A stretch of 64,000 nt of DNA from Bradyrhizobium macuxiense (lineage in GTDB: Bacteria > Pseudomonadota > Alphaproteobacteria > Rhizobiales > Xanthobacteraceae): assembly GCF_001542415.1 (NCBI RefSeq), contig NZ_LNCU01000041.1, positions 109,429-173,428 on the forward strand, read 5' to 3'. Made by a program: the position numbers and the translations under genes. This document shows, piece after piece, positions 1-9,072 of the stretch; within the stretch, counting starts at the first letter, position 1; every line of letters starts with the position of its first letter. The notes beneath the pieces are model-generated. The model was given only the letters and a program-made list of their open reading frames with translations, did no database searches and was not told the origin of the DNA.

Positions 1-56
1 AAAAGTCCGATTCGGGTGCGGATTCGGCGCCTCTTTTGGCCGCGATTCGGCACGTC

Positions 57-1196
57 TCAGCCGCGCCTTGTGGCGCGGCCGGATTCGACGTCGAAGATCT
101 CGCCGGTCGGGCCGATGTCGACGAAGGCGGCGGGATCGGCGCCGGTCATCCAGACCTGCGCACCGAGCTTGGCGAGCTCGTCGAACAGCGCCTTGCGCCT
201 GTTGGGATCGAGATGCGCGACGACCTCGTCGAGCAACAGCAACGGCACGATGCCGGTCATCTCCGCGACCATCGTCGCATGCGCCAGCACCAGACCGATC
301 AGGAGCGCCTTCTGCTCGCCGGTCGAAGCGTCGCGCGCCGGCATGTTCTTCGGCGCGTAGACCACCTGCAGGTCGGTCAGATGCGGCCCGTCGAGCGTGC
401 GGCCGGCGGCGGCGTCGCGCGGACGGCTGGCGCGCAGCATCTCGCGGCAGCGGTCCTCGACCGCGGTCGCCGGCTCCTGCAGCAGCGCATTCTCCATCCA
501 GCCGTCGAGTGCGATCTCGGCGGAGGGAAAGACCGAGGCCGCACCGCGCTCGCGCAGCATCACGGCGAGCTTGGCGGCGGTCTGGCCGCGCGATGCGGCG
601 ACAGCGACGGCGAGTTCCGCGGTCTCGCGCTCGATCGCGTCACACCAATGGTCGTCATAATTGCGCACTTCGAGCAGCCGGTTGCGCGAACGCAGCGAGC
701 GCTCCAGCGCCGAGACGCGGCTGGAATGGTCGGAATCGATCGCCAGCACCAGACGGTCGAAGAAGCGCCGCCGTTCCGACGCCGCGCCCATGAACAGGCC
801 ATCCATCGCAGGCGTCAGCCACACGATACGCAGATGATCGCCGAAGGCAGTCGCGGAACCCACCGGCTCGCGGTCGATCCGGCAGCGCCGGCTGGTGGAG
901 TTCGCTTCGCCGGCGGGCGCATCGATACCGGTGCCGAGCGTTGCGAGCCCCAGCGCGCCTTCGACTTCCGCCGACACCGCCCAGGAGCCGTTACCCTGAT
1001 TGTCGGCGATGTCCTCAAGCGTGGCGCGGCGCAGGCCGCGGCCTGGCGACAGGAAGGAGATCGCTTCCAGGCAATTGGTCTTGCCGGCGCCATTCGGCCC
1101 GACCAGCACCACCATGTCACCCCGCGCGGACAGTGTCGCCGCCCGGTAATTGCGGAAATGCGTCAGCGACAGGCGATGAATGCGGGACGGGGTCAT
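57..1196 (-). CDS. recF: DNA replication and repair protein RecF
   Basis: A 379-residue SMC-like ATPase that helps load RecA at gaps and stalled forks in the cytoplasm. The N-terminus (IHRLSLTHFRNY) is typical of RecF. A Walker A motif, GPNGAGKTN, lies near residue 35, and a Walker B-like segment, LLLLDEVVAHLD, follows near residue 320 with the signature region (STGEQKALLIG) before it. Length matches the family (about 360-380). It is the last gene of a dnaA-dnaN-recF series on the minus strand, but a GIY-YIG gene separates it from dnaN, so the usual tight dnaN-recF coupling is broken. gyrB would be expected just beyond the left edge. A good start is ATG at 1196. Confidence 0.96.
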   Translation of the reverse strand: MTPSRIHRLSLTHFRNYRAATLSARGDMVVLVGPNGAGKTNCLEAISFLSPGRGLRRATLEDIADNQGNGSWAVSAEVEGALGLATLGTGIDAPAGEANSTSRRCRIDREPVGSATAFGDHLRIVWLTPAMDGLFMGAASERRRFFDRLVLAIDSDHSSRVSALERSLRSRNRLLEVRNYDDHWCDAIERETAELAVAVAASRGQTAAKLAVMLRERGAASVFPSAEIALDGWMENALLQEPATAVEDRCREMLRASRPRDAAAGRTLDGPHLTDLQVVYAPKNMPARDASTGEQKALLIGLVLAHATMVAEMTGIVPLLLLDEVVAHLDPNRRKALFDELAKLGAQVWMTGADPAAFVDIGPTGEIFDVESGRATRRG

Positions 1197-1207
1197 GTTT
1201 CCTTGTC

Positions 1208-1230
1208 ATTGCCGGGCCTGACCCGGCAAT
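1208..1230. repeat. REP-like palindrome, left flank of the GIY-YIG gene
   Basis: ATTGCCGGG, a 5-base spacer, then CCCGGCAAT: perfect 9-base arms. The same design recurs at 1545-1567 and 8197-8219 with changed bases near the arm tips. It lies between the recF start and the GIY-YIG stop. Confidence 0.85.
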
Positions 1231-1242
1231 CCATCGTCCGCG

Positions 1243-1530
1243 TTAGCGGACAATCTCATCATATAGGTCGCGCCACTCGGGATTGCCGGCAACGATCAGG
1301 TCAATTTTCCACTCGCGGGACCAATGCTTGATGTTCTTTTCACGCTGGAGGGCCGCTGCGATCGTTTCATGCGTCTCGAAGTAGACGAGCGTTTTGACGC
1401 CGTACTTCTTCGTAAAGCCCTCTGCGAGACCCTCACGATGCTCGTAGACACGCCGGATCAGATTGTTCGTGATGCCGACGTATAGGGTCCCACCGGGCTT
1501 GCTGGCGAGGATTTGCACCCAATAGGTCAT
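1243..1530 (-). CDS. GIY-YIG single-domain endonuclease
   Basis: A 95-residue protein holding little more than a GIY-YIG nuclease core: YWVQILASKPGGTLYVGITN carries the first motif in the form LYVGITN, followed by the conserved RRVYEHR and LVYFETHE segments and the terminal REKNIKHWSREWK element common in UPF0213/YhbQ-like proteins. The start at 1530 (MTYWVQ) is preferred because family members begin just before YWVYIL; an ATG at 1557 would add nine residues from within the flanking repeat. Known members cut DNA near branched or abasic sites, but substrates of these stand-alone versions are mostly unknown. It interrupts dnaN-recF and has palindromic repeats on both sides. Confidence 0.9.
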   Translation of the reverse strand: MTYWVQILASKPGGTLYVGITNNLIRRVYEHREGLAEGFTKKYGVKTLVYFETHETIAAALQREKNIKHWSREWKIDLIVAGNPEWRDLYDEIVR

Positions 1531-1544
1531 TTCTGGTTTGATGG

Positions 1545-1567
1545 ATGGCCGGGTCAAGCCCGGCCAT
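1545..1567. repeat. REP-like palindrome, right flank of the GIY-YIG gene
   Basis: ATGGCCGGG, spacer tcaag, CCCGGCCAT: 9-base perfect arms with a 5-base spacer, the same architecture as the copy at 1208-1230. It sits between the GIY-YIG start and the dnaN stop. Confidence 0.85.
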
Positions 1568-1581
1568 GACGAGAGGAGAAA

Positions 1582-2700
1582 TCACACCCGCATCGGCATC
1601 AGCACGTAGAGCGCGCCCTTGTTGTCCTTGTCCTGCACCAGGGTGGGCGAGCCGGGGTCGGCGAGCTTCAGCACGGCGACCTCGCCCTCGATCTGAGCGG
1701 CGATGTCGAGCAGGTAGCGGGAGTTGAAGCCGATATCGAGCGCGTCGGAGGCGTACTCGACCTCGAGCTCTTCGGTGGCGCTGCCGGAGTCCGGATTGGT
1801 GACCGAGAGCACCAGCTTGCCCGCGGAGAGCGCGAGCTTCACGGCGCGGCCGCGCTCACTGGAGATGGTCGAGACGCGGTCGACGGCAGCCTCGAAATCC
1901 TTCTTGTCGACGACCAGTTCCTTGTCGTTGTTCTGCGGAATGACACGGCCGTAGTCTGGGAAGGTGCCGTCGATCAGCTTCGAGGTCAGCACCACATTGC
2001 CGAGCGAAAAGCGGATCTTGCCTTGCGACAGCTCGATCGCAATCTCGGCCTCGCCGTCCTCGATCAGCCGTTGCACTTCGCCGACGGTCTTGCGCGGCAC
2101 GATCACGCCGGGCATGCCGGTCGCGCCCTTGGGCAAGGTCAGGTCGATCTGCGCCAGGCGGTGGCCGTCGGTCGCGACGCCACGCAGGGTCGCAGCCTTG
2201 GCGCTGCCGGCCGAGTGCAGATAGATGCCGTTGAGGTAGTAGCGGGTCTCCTCGGTCGAGATCGCAAACTGCGTGCGGTCGATCAGGCGCTTGATGTCGG
2301 AAGCCGGCAGCGAGAACGAGTGCGTCATGTCGCCGGCGGCGAGATCCGGGAAATCGCTCTCGGGCAGCGTCTGCAGCGTGAAGCGCGAGCGGCCGGCACG
2401 TACGGCCAGGATCGAGCGGTCGCCGTCGGCTTCCAGCACGATCTGCGAGCCGTCGGGCAGCTTGCGGACGATGTCGTAGAACATGTGCGCGGGCACGGTG
2501 GTCGAGCCGGCGGTTCCGGTTTCGGCGGCCAGCGTCTCCGTCACTTCGAGGTCGAGGTCGGTCGCCTTCAGCGACAGTTTGGCGCCCTCGGCGCGGATCA
2601 GCACGTTGCCGAGGATCGGGATGGTGTTGCGACGCTCGACCACGCGATGGACGTGGCCCAGCGATTTCAGGAGTTGCGCGCGCTCGACGGTGACCTTCAT
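1582..2700 (-). CDS. dnaN: DNA polymerase III beta sliding clamp
   Basis: A 372-residue ring-forming processivity clamp for DNA polymerase III. The chosen start gives MKVTVERAQLLKSLGHVHRV, the standard alphaproteobacterial N-terminus; the longer frame to 2760 has no family support. The three clamp domains are complete: RRNTIPILGNV near residue 25, the central SDFPDLAAGDMTHSF region, and the C-terminal end VLMPMRV. Length fits the family (about 370). It follows dnaA by 238 bp on the same strand, so it may have its own promoter in that gap. Confidence 0.97.
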   Translation of the reverse strand: MKVTVERAQLLKSLGHVHRVVERRNTIPILGNVLIRAEGAKLSLKATDLDLEVTETLAAETGTAGSTTVPAHMFYDIVRKLPDGSQIVLEADGDRSILAVRAGRSRFTLQTLPESDFPDLAAGDMTHSFSLPASDIKRLIDRTQFAISTEETRYYLNGIYLHSAGSAKAATLRGVATDGHRLAQIDLTLPKGATGMPGVIVPRKTVGEVQRLIEDGEAEIAIELSQGKIRFSLGNVVLTSKLIDGTFPDYGRVIPQNNDKELVVDKKDFEAAVDRVSTISSERGRAVKLALSAGKLVLSVTNPDSGSATEELEVEYASDALDIGFNSRYLLDIAAQIEGEVAVLKLADPGSPTLVQDKDNKGALYVLMPMRV

Positions 2701-2938
2701 TGCAATACCCGCCAGATCCCTCAGATGGAAAAGCCCGGCGGCCGTTGACGGCAGCACCACGGCATTGGAAACCCGAAAAGCTGATCAGTATCGGATTTGA
2801 TCAAACCCACGGGGGACCGCAAGGTGGCGCGGATGGCGGGCCGACGCAAGGGAAACGGCGCCCGTTCCCCACGTTTTGGGCCGGAAAATGCGCCGCCCTC
2901 CCCGCGTGAGAGGGGAGGGCGAGGAAAAGGCGGCTGCC

Positions 2939-4369
2939 TTACTCCTGCAGCTGGCGCTTCAGCGATTCGACCTCTTCGGAGAGGGCGGTATCCTTGGCGA
3001 CCAGTGCCTCAATCTTGCGCACGGCGTGCAGCACCGTGGTGTGGTCGCGGCCGCCGAAGCGCCGGCCGATCTCGGGCAGCGAGCGCAAGGTCAGCGTCTT
3101 CGCCAGATACATCGCGACCTGGCGCGGTCGCACCACATTGGCGGTGCGGCGGGACGACAAGAGGTCGGAGCGGCTGACATTGTACTGCCGGGCGACCACG
3201 CGCTGGATATCCTCGATCTTGATCCGCTTCGGTTCCTGCGGGCGGATCAGGTCGCGCACCTCGCGCTCGGCCATCTCCAGCGTCACCGGCTGGTTGTTGA
3301 GCTTGGAGTGCGCCAGCAGGCGGTTGATCGCGCCTTCGAGGTCGCGGCCGTTATGGGTGATGGTGCGTGCCAGATAGTCGAGCACCTCTTCCGGCACGTC
3401 GAAGCTCGCATGATGCACACGGGCCGCGGCGACGCGCGACTTGAGGATGCCGAGGCGCAGCTCCTCGCCGAGCGACCCCATCTCGACCACCAGACCGCCG
3501 GCGAGCCGCGAGCGGACGCGGTCGTCAAGGCTTTCCAGATCCGACGGCGGACGGTCGGCCGCGATCACGACCTGACGGCCGGCATCGATCAGCGCGTTCA
3601 GCGTGTGGCAGAACTCGGCCTGGGTCGACTTGCCCTGCAGGAATTGCAGGTCGTCGATCACGAGCACGTCGATGCCGCGCAGCGCTTCCTTGAACGCAAG
3701 CGCCGTCTGCGTCTTCAGCGCAGCGACGAAGCCGTACATGAATTTCTCGGCGGTGAGATACAGCACCTTGCGCTCACTGCCGGAGTTGCCGGCCCAAGTC
3801 ACCGCCTGCAGCAGGTGGGTTTTGCCCAAGCCCACGCCGGCATGAATGTAGAGCGGGTTGAACATCACCGGATCGCCGCGGCGACCTTCGGCGACCTGGC
3901 GCGCGGCGGCATGCGCCAGCGTGTTGGAACGGCCGACGACGAAGCTTGCGAAGGTCAGGCGCGGATCGAGCGGCGAGCCGCCGAGCGCGTCATGGCTTGC
4001 CGACACCGGCGCGATTGCAACCGAGCGCAACTCGGGCGCCGGACGGCCGTCGGTGCGCTCGACGCGGCGCGCTTCGACCGGCGCTGCCGCTTCCTTCACC
4101 GGAGCCATCGCACGGATCGCGGAGCGCACGGTCAGGTCGATGCGATGCACTTCGGGCATCTCGGCCTGCCAGCAGGTGAGGACGCGATCGGCATAGTGCG
4201 CCTGGATCCAGCTCTTCAGGAACCGGGTCGGAACCGACAGGTGCACGCTCTCGTCATGCACGCTTTCCAGATCCATCCGTGCGAACCAGCTCGTATAGAC
4301 GTCCTCGCCAACGCTCGTCCGCAACCGCCCCTTCACCCGCGACCAGCGCTCCTGTTCCATATTCGTCAT
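2939..4369 (-). CDS. dnaA: Chromosomal replication initiator DnaA
   Basis: A 476-residue AAA+ initiator that binds DnaA boxes at oriC and opens the duplex. Domain I begins at [21 protein letters not shown]. The AAA+ domain has Walker A as [10 protein letters not shown] and Walker B as [13 protein letters not shown]. The C-terminal domain IV has the DnaA signature, with [17 protein letters not shown] and [15 protein letters not shown]. Start choice: the frame is open to an ATG at 4501, but homology begins around MTNMEQERW, so ATG 4369 is used. An unusually long leader with clustered GANTC methylation sites lies upstream. Confidence 0.96.
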   Translation of the reverse strand: MTNMEQERWSRVKGRLRTSVGEDVYTSWFARMDLESVHDESVHLSVPTRFLKSWIQAHYADRVLTCWQAEMPEVHRIDLTVRSAIRAMAPVKEAAAPVEARRVERTDGRPAPELRSVAIAPVSASHDALGGSPLDPRLTFASFVVGRSNTLAHAAARQVAEGRRGDPVMFNPLYIHAGVGLGKTHLLQAVTWAGNSGSERKVLYLTAEKFMYGFVAALKTQTALAFKEALRGIDVLVIDDLQFLQGKSTQAEFCHTLNALIDAGRQVVIAADRPPSDLESLDDRVRSRLAGGLVVEMGSLGEELRLGILKSRVAAARVHHASFDVPEEVLDYLARTITHNGRDLEGAINRLLAHSKLNNQPVTLEMAEREVRDLIRPQEPKRIKIEDIQRVVARQYNVSRSDLLSSRRTANVVRPRQVAMYLAKTLTLRSLPEIGRRFGGRDHTTVLHAVRKIEALVAKDTALSEEVESLKRQLQE

Positions 4370-5592
4370 TGCCTTCGTACTTTTCCAAAACTGAGGGATG
4401 TTCGTTGCGTAAGCGCCGCGCAGATTTCTTGCGACGGCGCGACCTCTAGCGGGCGCTGTCTGCTCCAGACAAAGATCTCCCGTGTGACGACAATGCGTCA
4501 CATGTCAGATCAGACGTTTGGAGAAGAAGCCTCTCGCGAGGTCAGCGGGTACTCGACGGTCTCTGGGAGTTAGAGCCGGAGTCCGAGGGGTTGATTACGG
4601 TACCATTGGAAATCTGCACGCCAGCGGTCGTGGTGTCGACTGCAGTGATGATCCCGTAAGTCATAAGTCCTCCCCCTCCCGCCGCGACGTATCGCGGCAA
4701 GCTATCAGCTCGCTTGTGTCTTCAAATTCGATTGCCGCTACCGAACATCGAGATGCCCGGCGCTGCGCCGCCGCGTGTCTTCCTTTTCAACCCGTCCACT
4801 CGCTTCGCGTTCCCGCTGCCAGATTCCGACGGTCATCCTGGTCTCTCTTGTTTGACGCATCCGGAGAACCGGGGGCATCACTGGAGAAATTTTGACACAG
4901 GTCGACCGTCCTCATATCGCTATGAGCTACCAATCTAGCTTCGCTTGGAAAGCGTCGCTAACGCGCACACCGCCGCCGATTTGCACGTCCGCCCCTGGGT
5001 CTCAAACCGCGCTGATCTGGAGAGCCGTGGGCGTCGCGGACAACAAATAAATACACCAAGCGGATTTCCTGACAATCCGTGGATTCGACTGACATCGAGA
5101 CTCTTCGCGACTGTTGCGATGCTGCAAATGCGACACCGCGAAAGCAAGTTTTTGAATCAGCGCGTAGAATCCTGCGTGTCACAAACCACGGTGCAATACC
5201 AAAAAATTTTCATAGAAAATTTACATTTGCTCTTGCGATGGTCGTTTTTCCAATCGCTCTTCAGCACTATGTGCATAAGTAATTCGCGAAGCGTCATTTT
5301 TCACGATTACTTTTACAGGGTAACTCCCACCCCATAATTCTCGAGACGAAGTTGCGTCGCGCTATTCCATCTGCGTTGCGTAGCTGAGAAGAGTTTACGC
5401 GCAAGCTTAACGCGTCGATCAGATCGATCCGGTAGAACTACGGACATGACGAAACATGGCGCGCCATCGTCTGCGCCGCAACCCAATCCTTCTTGCGTGA
5501 CGAAACTATCCACGGTTGAAAAACAAAAAGCCCGGCGCGAGCCGGGCTTCGTGACGAATAGGTTTCTCAGTCAGCTGAGTTTCTCAGTCAGC
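4370..5592. other. dnaA upstream region, no protein gene seen
   Basis: About 1.2 kb between dnaA and rpsT, both on the minus strand. Several open frames exist but none resembles a known protein. Roughly 5130-5340 is clearly richer in A and T than its surroundings. There are four GANTC sites within 90 bases (5082-5086, 5099-5103, 5154-5158, 5167-5171), plus others at 4579-4583 and 4822-4826. A weak DnaA-box-like string (ctatccacg) occurs near 5507. It probably contains the dnaA promoter; a replication origin is possible but not shown, since related genomes often have oriC elsewhere. Confidence 0.5.
5528..5549 (-). terminator. Rho-independent terminator of rpsT
   Basis: Read on the minus strand, a 9-base perfect stem AAGCCCGGC / GCCGGGCTT with a 4-base loop is followed by a T-rich run (TTTTTGTTTTT). 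It lies about 45 bases downstream of the rpsT stop. Confidence 0.9.
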
Positions 5593-5593
5593 T
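5562..5593. repeat. Tandem duplication touching the rpsT stop
   Basis: A unit of about 17 bases, gtttctcagtcagctga, is followed directly by a second copy that diverges at its last two bases. The second copy reaches the first base of the rpsT stop codon, so it looks like a recent local duplication of the 3' end. Confidence 0.75.
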
Positions 5594-5859
5594 CACTTCG
5601 CGAGCTTCGCGATCTGACGCGAGAGGCGCGACACCTTCCGGCTCGCGTTGTTCTTGTGAACGATGTTGCGCTGCGCTGCCTTCATCAGTTCGGGCTCCGC
5701 GCGCGTCATCGCCTTGACTGCTGCATCGCGGTCGCCGCGCTTGATCGCATCCTCGACGGTGCGAACCGCGCCACGCATCTGCGTGCGACGCGACTTGTTG
5801 ATGATGGTGCGGCGGGCAATCTTGCGGGTCGCCTTCTTGGCGGAAGTGGTATTGGCCAT
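5593..5859 (-). CDS. rpsT: 30S ribosomal protein S20
   Basis: An 88-residue basic protein that binds 16S rRNA in the small subunit. It shows the typical S20 layout: [18 protein letters not shown] at the start, then the conserved [18 protein letters not shown] segment and [16 protein letters not shown] near the end. The length fits the family exactly. It has its own terminator. Its position upstream of dnaA on the same strand is usual in this group of alphaproteobacteria. Confidence 0.97.
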   Translation of the reverse strand: MANTTSAKKATRKIARRTIINKSRRTQMRGAVRTVEDAIKRGDRDAAVKAMTRAEPELMKAAQRNIVHKNNASRKVSRLSRQIAKLAK

Positions 5860-6231
5860 GGTCTCAACTGTCCTTCGGCGGTGATCGCTCGGTGGTCGGG
5901 CTCGCGCGCACCGGCCGGTTCAAATCTCTACTCGGGTGTATTGTTCAAGGGTGTTCTTGAGCAAGGGTGTTCTTGAGGCGGCCATGCCAGGGAGCGAAAC
6001 GCTGCCCCCACATGCGGCACTGTCCAAAGAACAGCGGCGGCAGGATTGCGCCCGCCGCCATCGGCCGGTCTTATAGATGCCGCAGCCTTCACCGTCAACG
6101 CTTTCCAGACCAAAAAGAGCCTGAAATTGGGCCCGCGATGGCCGGATAAGCTGCTGAAGAGGTTGAATTTCCTGGGGGCGCCCGGTAAGGCCTGACGACG
6201 CCTGGGGCGCGACAGGGAATGAGGGTGACGC
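5860..6231. other. Intergenic region with a 16-base tandem repeat
   Basis: No gene is seen here. caagggtgttcttgag occurs twice back to back at 5946-5961 and 5962-5977. The region should contain the rpsT promoter (minus strand) and the promoter of the next plus-strand gene. Confidence 0.55.
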
Positions 6232-6549
6232 ATGATCCGCGGTTTTTTCCGTCTCATCGGCCTCGTGCTGCTGGCCGGCGGATTCATCTTCCTGGTCTAT
6301 GACGGCGCCCGCTATGTCGCCGACCAGAGCCTGCGTTTCACCCGGTTCGGCCAGTTCTGGAACGACATCCACCAGTCCAGCCAGCAGGCATTCCGCGTCT
6401 GGGTGGAGAGCCACGCGCCGTGGCTCTGGAACGACGTGATCAGGGTCGTGCTGGACCAGCCGGCGTTCGCGGTGCTCGGCATCGCCGGCATTCTCCTGAT
6501 GCTGCTGTTCCGGCCTCGCAAGCCGCTGATAGGCTACGCGCGGGACTGA
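6232..6549 (+). CDS. Small two-helix inner-membrane protein
   Basis: 105 residues with one hydrophobic segment near the N-terminus (LIGLVLLAGGFIFLVYDGARY, about residues 8-28) and one near the C-terminus (FAVLGIAGILLMLLF). A tryptophan-rich soluble stretch, about residues 40-75, lies between them. The short basic tail RPRKPLIGYARD ends the protein. A PetM-like family annotation is used for similar alphaproteobacterial proteins, but I cannot confirm it. Function is not known. It stands alone between rpsT and msrA. Confidence 0.75.
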   Translation: MIRGFFRLIGLVLLAGGFIFLVYDGARYVADQSLRFTRFGQFWNDIHQSSQQAFRVWVESHAPWLWNDVIRVVLDQPAFAVLGIAGILLMLLFRPRKPLIGYARD

Positions 6550-6666
6550 GCGATCGCCGCTACAAGCCCGTAACAGGACTGCCATCTTCAGCGTAAGGAC
6601 ATATATAGTTGGCAGCCGGCCCGCAGGCATTGCCGCGTCGGCCGATGTCCTGCCTGGAGGTGATCC

Positions 6667-7323
6667 ATGTTGTTCATGCGCAAGACCACTGCGTTGCCGA
6701 GCGCCGCCGAAGCGCTGCCGGGCCGCGCGACGCCGATCCCGACCGCGACCACCCATTTCGTCAACGGCAGCAGATTGCAGCCGCCGTATCCGCAGGGCCT
6801 CGAGCACGCGGTGTTCGGACTTGGCTGTTTCTGGGGCGCGGAGCGCAAGTTCTGGGAGCTTGGCGACGGCATCTACACCACCGCCGCCGGCTATGCCGGA
6901 GGCCACACGCCGAACCCGACCTATGAAGAGGTCTGCTCCGGTCGCACCGGCCACACCGAGGTGGTGCTCGTCGTGTTCGACCCGAAGAAGATCTCTTACG
7001 AGAAGCTGCTGAAGACGTTCTGGGAAAACCACAACCCGACGCAGGGAATGCGGCAGGGCAACGACATCGGCACGCAGTATCGTTCGGCGATCTACACCGT
7101 CGGCGATGCGCAGCACAAAGCCGCGGAAGCATCCAGTGCGATGTATCAGAAGGCGCTCGCCGCCAAGGGCCTCGGCGCCATCACCACCGAGATCGCGCCG
7201 GCCGGCGAGTTCTACTTCGCCGAGGACTACCACCAGCAGTATCTCGCCAAGAATCCGGCGGGCTATTGCGGGCTCGGCGGCACCGGCGTGTCCTGCCCGA
7301 TCGGCGTCGGCGTCACGGCCTGA
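6667..7323 (+). CDS. msrA: Peptide methionine-S-sulfoxide reductase MsrA
   Basis: A 218-residue cytoplasmic repair enzyme that reduces the S-epimer of methionine sulfoxide using thioredoxin. The catalytic motif [11 protein letters not shown] lies near residue 56. The typical [20 protein letters not shown] and [19 protein letters not shown] blocks follow. The C-terminal tail contains [13 protein letters not shown], supplying resolving cysteines. The extended N-terminus of about 50 residues ([19 protein letters not shown]) is common in the longer MsrA type. An RBS (ggaggtgatcc) precedes the ATG. Confidence 0.97.
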   Translation: MLFMRKTTALPSAAEALPGRATPIPTATTHFVNGSRLQPPYPQGLEHAVFGLGCFWGAERKFWELGDGIYTTAAGYAGGHTPNPTYEEVCSGRTGHTEVVLVVFDPKKISYEKLLKTFWENHNPTQGMRQGNDIGTQYRSAIYTVGDAQHKAAEASSAMYQKALAAKGLGAITTEIAPAGEFYFAEDYHQQYLAKNPAGYCGLGGTGVSCPIGVGVTA

Positions 7324-7431
7324 TCGCGCCATGCGTCAACGGGAAGCCGTGCCGGCTTCCCGTTCGATATCGCGCCGAAAACCCTTTGTTAACCATAACC
7401 GGTGCAAGACTGGGGCTGTCTCGTTTGAGGG

Positions 7432-8184
7432 ATGGGTCCGGTGCCGGTTGCACGCGCGTTACGATTGCCGATCATTGCCGTCACGACGGCGCTCGCGCTG
7501 TCGGGCTGCATGAGCACGTCCGGTCCGGTGGCCGTCGGCCCGCAAGGCAGTCCCGATTCCGTCGCCTACGGCCAGGTCTATGCGCCGGCTCCAGTCGCGG
7601 ATGCGAGCGGTGGCGGTGCCATCAGCGCGATGCGCTCGGCCTTTGCAAGTTCCCCCCGAGGCTATGCTGCGCCGGTCGCGGCCCCGGTCGTCTACGCCGC
7701 GCCGGCCGGACCGGCCCGCTACGACAGCAGCTATCATCTCGATGCCGGCGACCGGCTTCGCGTCGTGGTCTACGGCCAGGAAGGCCTCACCAACACCTAT
7801 GCGATCGACGCCGCAGGCGCGATCACCATGCCGCTGATCGGCTCGGTGCCGGCACGCGGCCGCACGCCGGCCGGGCTCGCCGCCGAGATCACGGGACGTC
7901 TGCGCAACGGCTATATCCGCGAGCCGTCGGTGGCGGTCGAGATCGAGGCCTATCGCCCGTTCTTCATCCTCGGCGAGGTCGCGGCCCCCGGGCAATATCC
8001 TTACGTCCCCAACATGACGGTCGAGAGCGCGGTGGCGATCGCCGGCGGTTTCTCGCCGCGCGCCAAGCGCGACAGCGTCACCTTGACGCACTCCGATGCG
8101 TCGGGCTCCGGCCGCTTCGTGGTGCCGCTCGGCACACCGATGAACCCCGGCGACACTGTGTTCGTCAACGAGCGCTGGTTCTGA
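7432..8184 (+). CDS. Polysaccharide biosynthesis/export lipoprotein
   Basis: A 250-residue envelope protein. The signal peptide ends in a lipobox, LALSGC, near residue 26, so it is probably lipid-anchored. A Poly_export (Wza N-terminal) domain starts at YHLDAGDRLRVVVYGQEG, and one SLBB-like repeat follows (FILGEVAAPGQYPYVPNMTV). Proteins of this type form or assist the periplasmic/outer-membrane exit for exopolysaccharide. No glycosyltransferase or Wzc partner lies nearby, so it is an orphan. A GTG at 7441 has better spacing from the gaggg ribosome-binding sequence and may be the true start. Confidence 0.85.
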   Translation: MGPVPVARALRLPIIAVTTALALSGCMSTSGPVAVGPQGSPDSVAYGQVYAPAPVADASGGGAISAMRSAFASSPRGYAAPVAAPVVYAAPAGPARYDSSYHLDAGDRLRVVVYGQEGLTNTYAIDAAGAITMPLIGSVPARGRTPAGLAAEITGRLRNGYIREPSVAVEIEAYRPFFILGEVAAPGQYPYVPNMTVESAVAIAGGFSPRAKRDSVTLTHSDASGSGRFVVPLGTPMNPGDTVFVNERWF

Positions 8185-8196
8185 TCACAGCTCGTC

Positions 8197-8219
8197 ATGC
8201 GCGGGCTTGACCCGCGCAT
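8197..8219. repeat. REP-like palindrome
   Basis: ATGCGCGGG, spacer cttga, CCCGCGCAT: the same 9-5-9 design as the two copies that flank the GIY-YIG gene. A longer-range pair of arms (ATTGCCGGG at 8252-8260 and CCCGGCAAT at 8332-8340) follows, so this is a composite repeat block between two convergent genes. Confidence 0.8.
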
Positions 8220-8346
8220 GCATCCGGCAAGAACTTTTTCGAAGGCGATGGATTGCCGGGTCCCGTCTGCGCCAAGGCTTCGACGGGGCTAATGGTCTGA
8301 GGCACGCCGAAGCTTTAGCGGAGGCGGCAAGCCCGGCAATGACGTT

Positions 8347-9018
8347 TCAGCGCAGATGCTTGGCGAAGAACGCCATGCTGCGCGGCCAGGCGACGTCGGC
8401 ACTCGCCTTGTCGTAGCTTGCGCGCTCGTCGCAGTGGAAGCCGTGCTGGGCGCCGGGATAGATGAAGATCTCGACCTCGGGCCGCTTCGACTTGATGGTC
8501 TCGACATCGCTCAAGGGGATGCCGGCATCCTTCTCGCCGAAATGCAATTGCGTCGGCACGGTCGGCTTGTCGTCGGCAAAGCGCACCACCGCGCCGCCGT
8601 AATAGCCGATCGCAGCTGAAAGTCCGGACAGCTTGGTGGCGGCCGCATAGGCGACGCTGCCGCCGAGGCAGAAGCCCACGATGCCGACCGGGCCAACGGA
8701 TTTCACCGCGTCGATCGCGGCCTGGGTGTCGCGCAGTATCGCGGCCCAGTCCGGATTGGCGACGAACTTCCGCGCGTTGGCGATCTCGTCGGGCGAATAG
8801 CCGCTCTGGAAGTTCGGCTCGATACGGTCGAAGATCGACGGCGCGACGGCGACGTAGCCCTCCGTCGCCAGCCGGTCGCAGACCGAGCGGATGTGGTGAT
8901 TGACGCCGAATATCTCCTGGATCACGACGATCGCGCCCTTGGGCGCACCGGCGGGATCGGCGCGATAGGCGCCGGATTCAAAGCCGTCCGAAGCCTTGAG
9001 CTTGATATCTTGTCCCAT
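8347..9018 (-). CDS. Dienelactone hydrolase family protein
   Basis: A 223-residue cytoplasmic alpha/beta hydrolase. The nucleophile motif is GFCLGG, with cysteine in the catalytic position as in carboxymethylenebutenolidase. The acid comes from the AGIPLSDVE region and the histidine from GAQHGFHCDERASYD near the C-terminus, so the Cys-Asp-His triad looks complete. Length fits the family (about 220-240). The substrate may be dienelactone from chlorocatechol degradation, but the family is broad and no catechol pathway genes are adjacent. Confidence 0.9.
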   Translation of the reverse strand: MGQDIKLKASDGFESGAYRADPAGAPKGAIVVIQEIFGVNHHIRSVCDRLATEGYVAVAPSIFDRIEPNFQSGYSPDEIANARKFVANPDWAAILRDTQAAIDAVKSVGPVGIVGFCLGGSVAYAAATKLSGLSAAIGYYGGAVVRFADDKPTVPTQLHFGEKDAGIPLSDVETIKSKRPEVEIFIYPGAQHGFHCDERASYDKASADVAWPRSMAFFAKHLR

Positions 9019-9072
9019 GATTCATCCTTGTCTGGTTGCGGGTTGCATGAAGGTCTCGGTCCACGCGAGGCG

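Noticed and set aside
36..1331. 431-codon plus-strand frame opposite recF
   Set aside because: It lies antisense to recF, has the Arg/Ala/His-rich composition of a GC-rich shadow frame, and shows no motif.
4370..5592. oriC between rpsT and dnaA
   Set aside because: Only one weak DnaA-box-like string is seen; GANTC clusters alone fit a promoter as well. GC-skew over the chromosome would decide.
5920..7332. 470-codon minus-strand frame opposite msrA and the small membrane protein
   Set aside because: It spans two genes and an intergenic region with repeats, with no recognisable domain.
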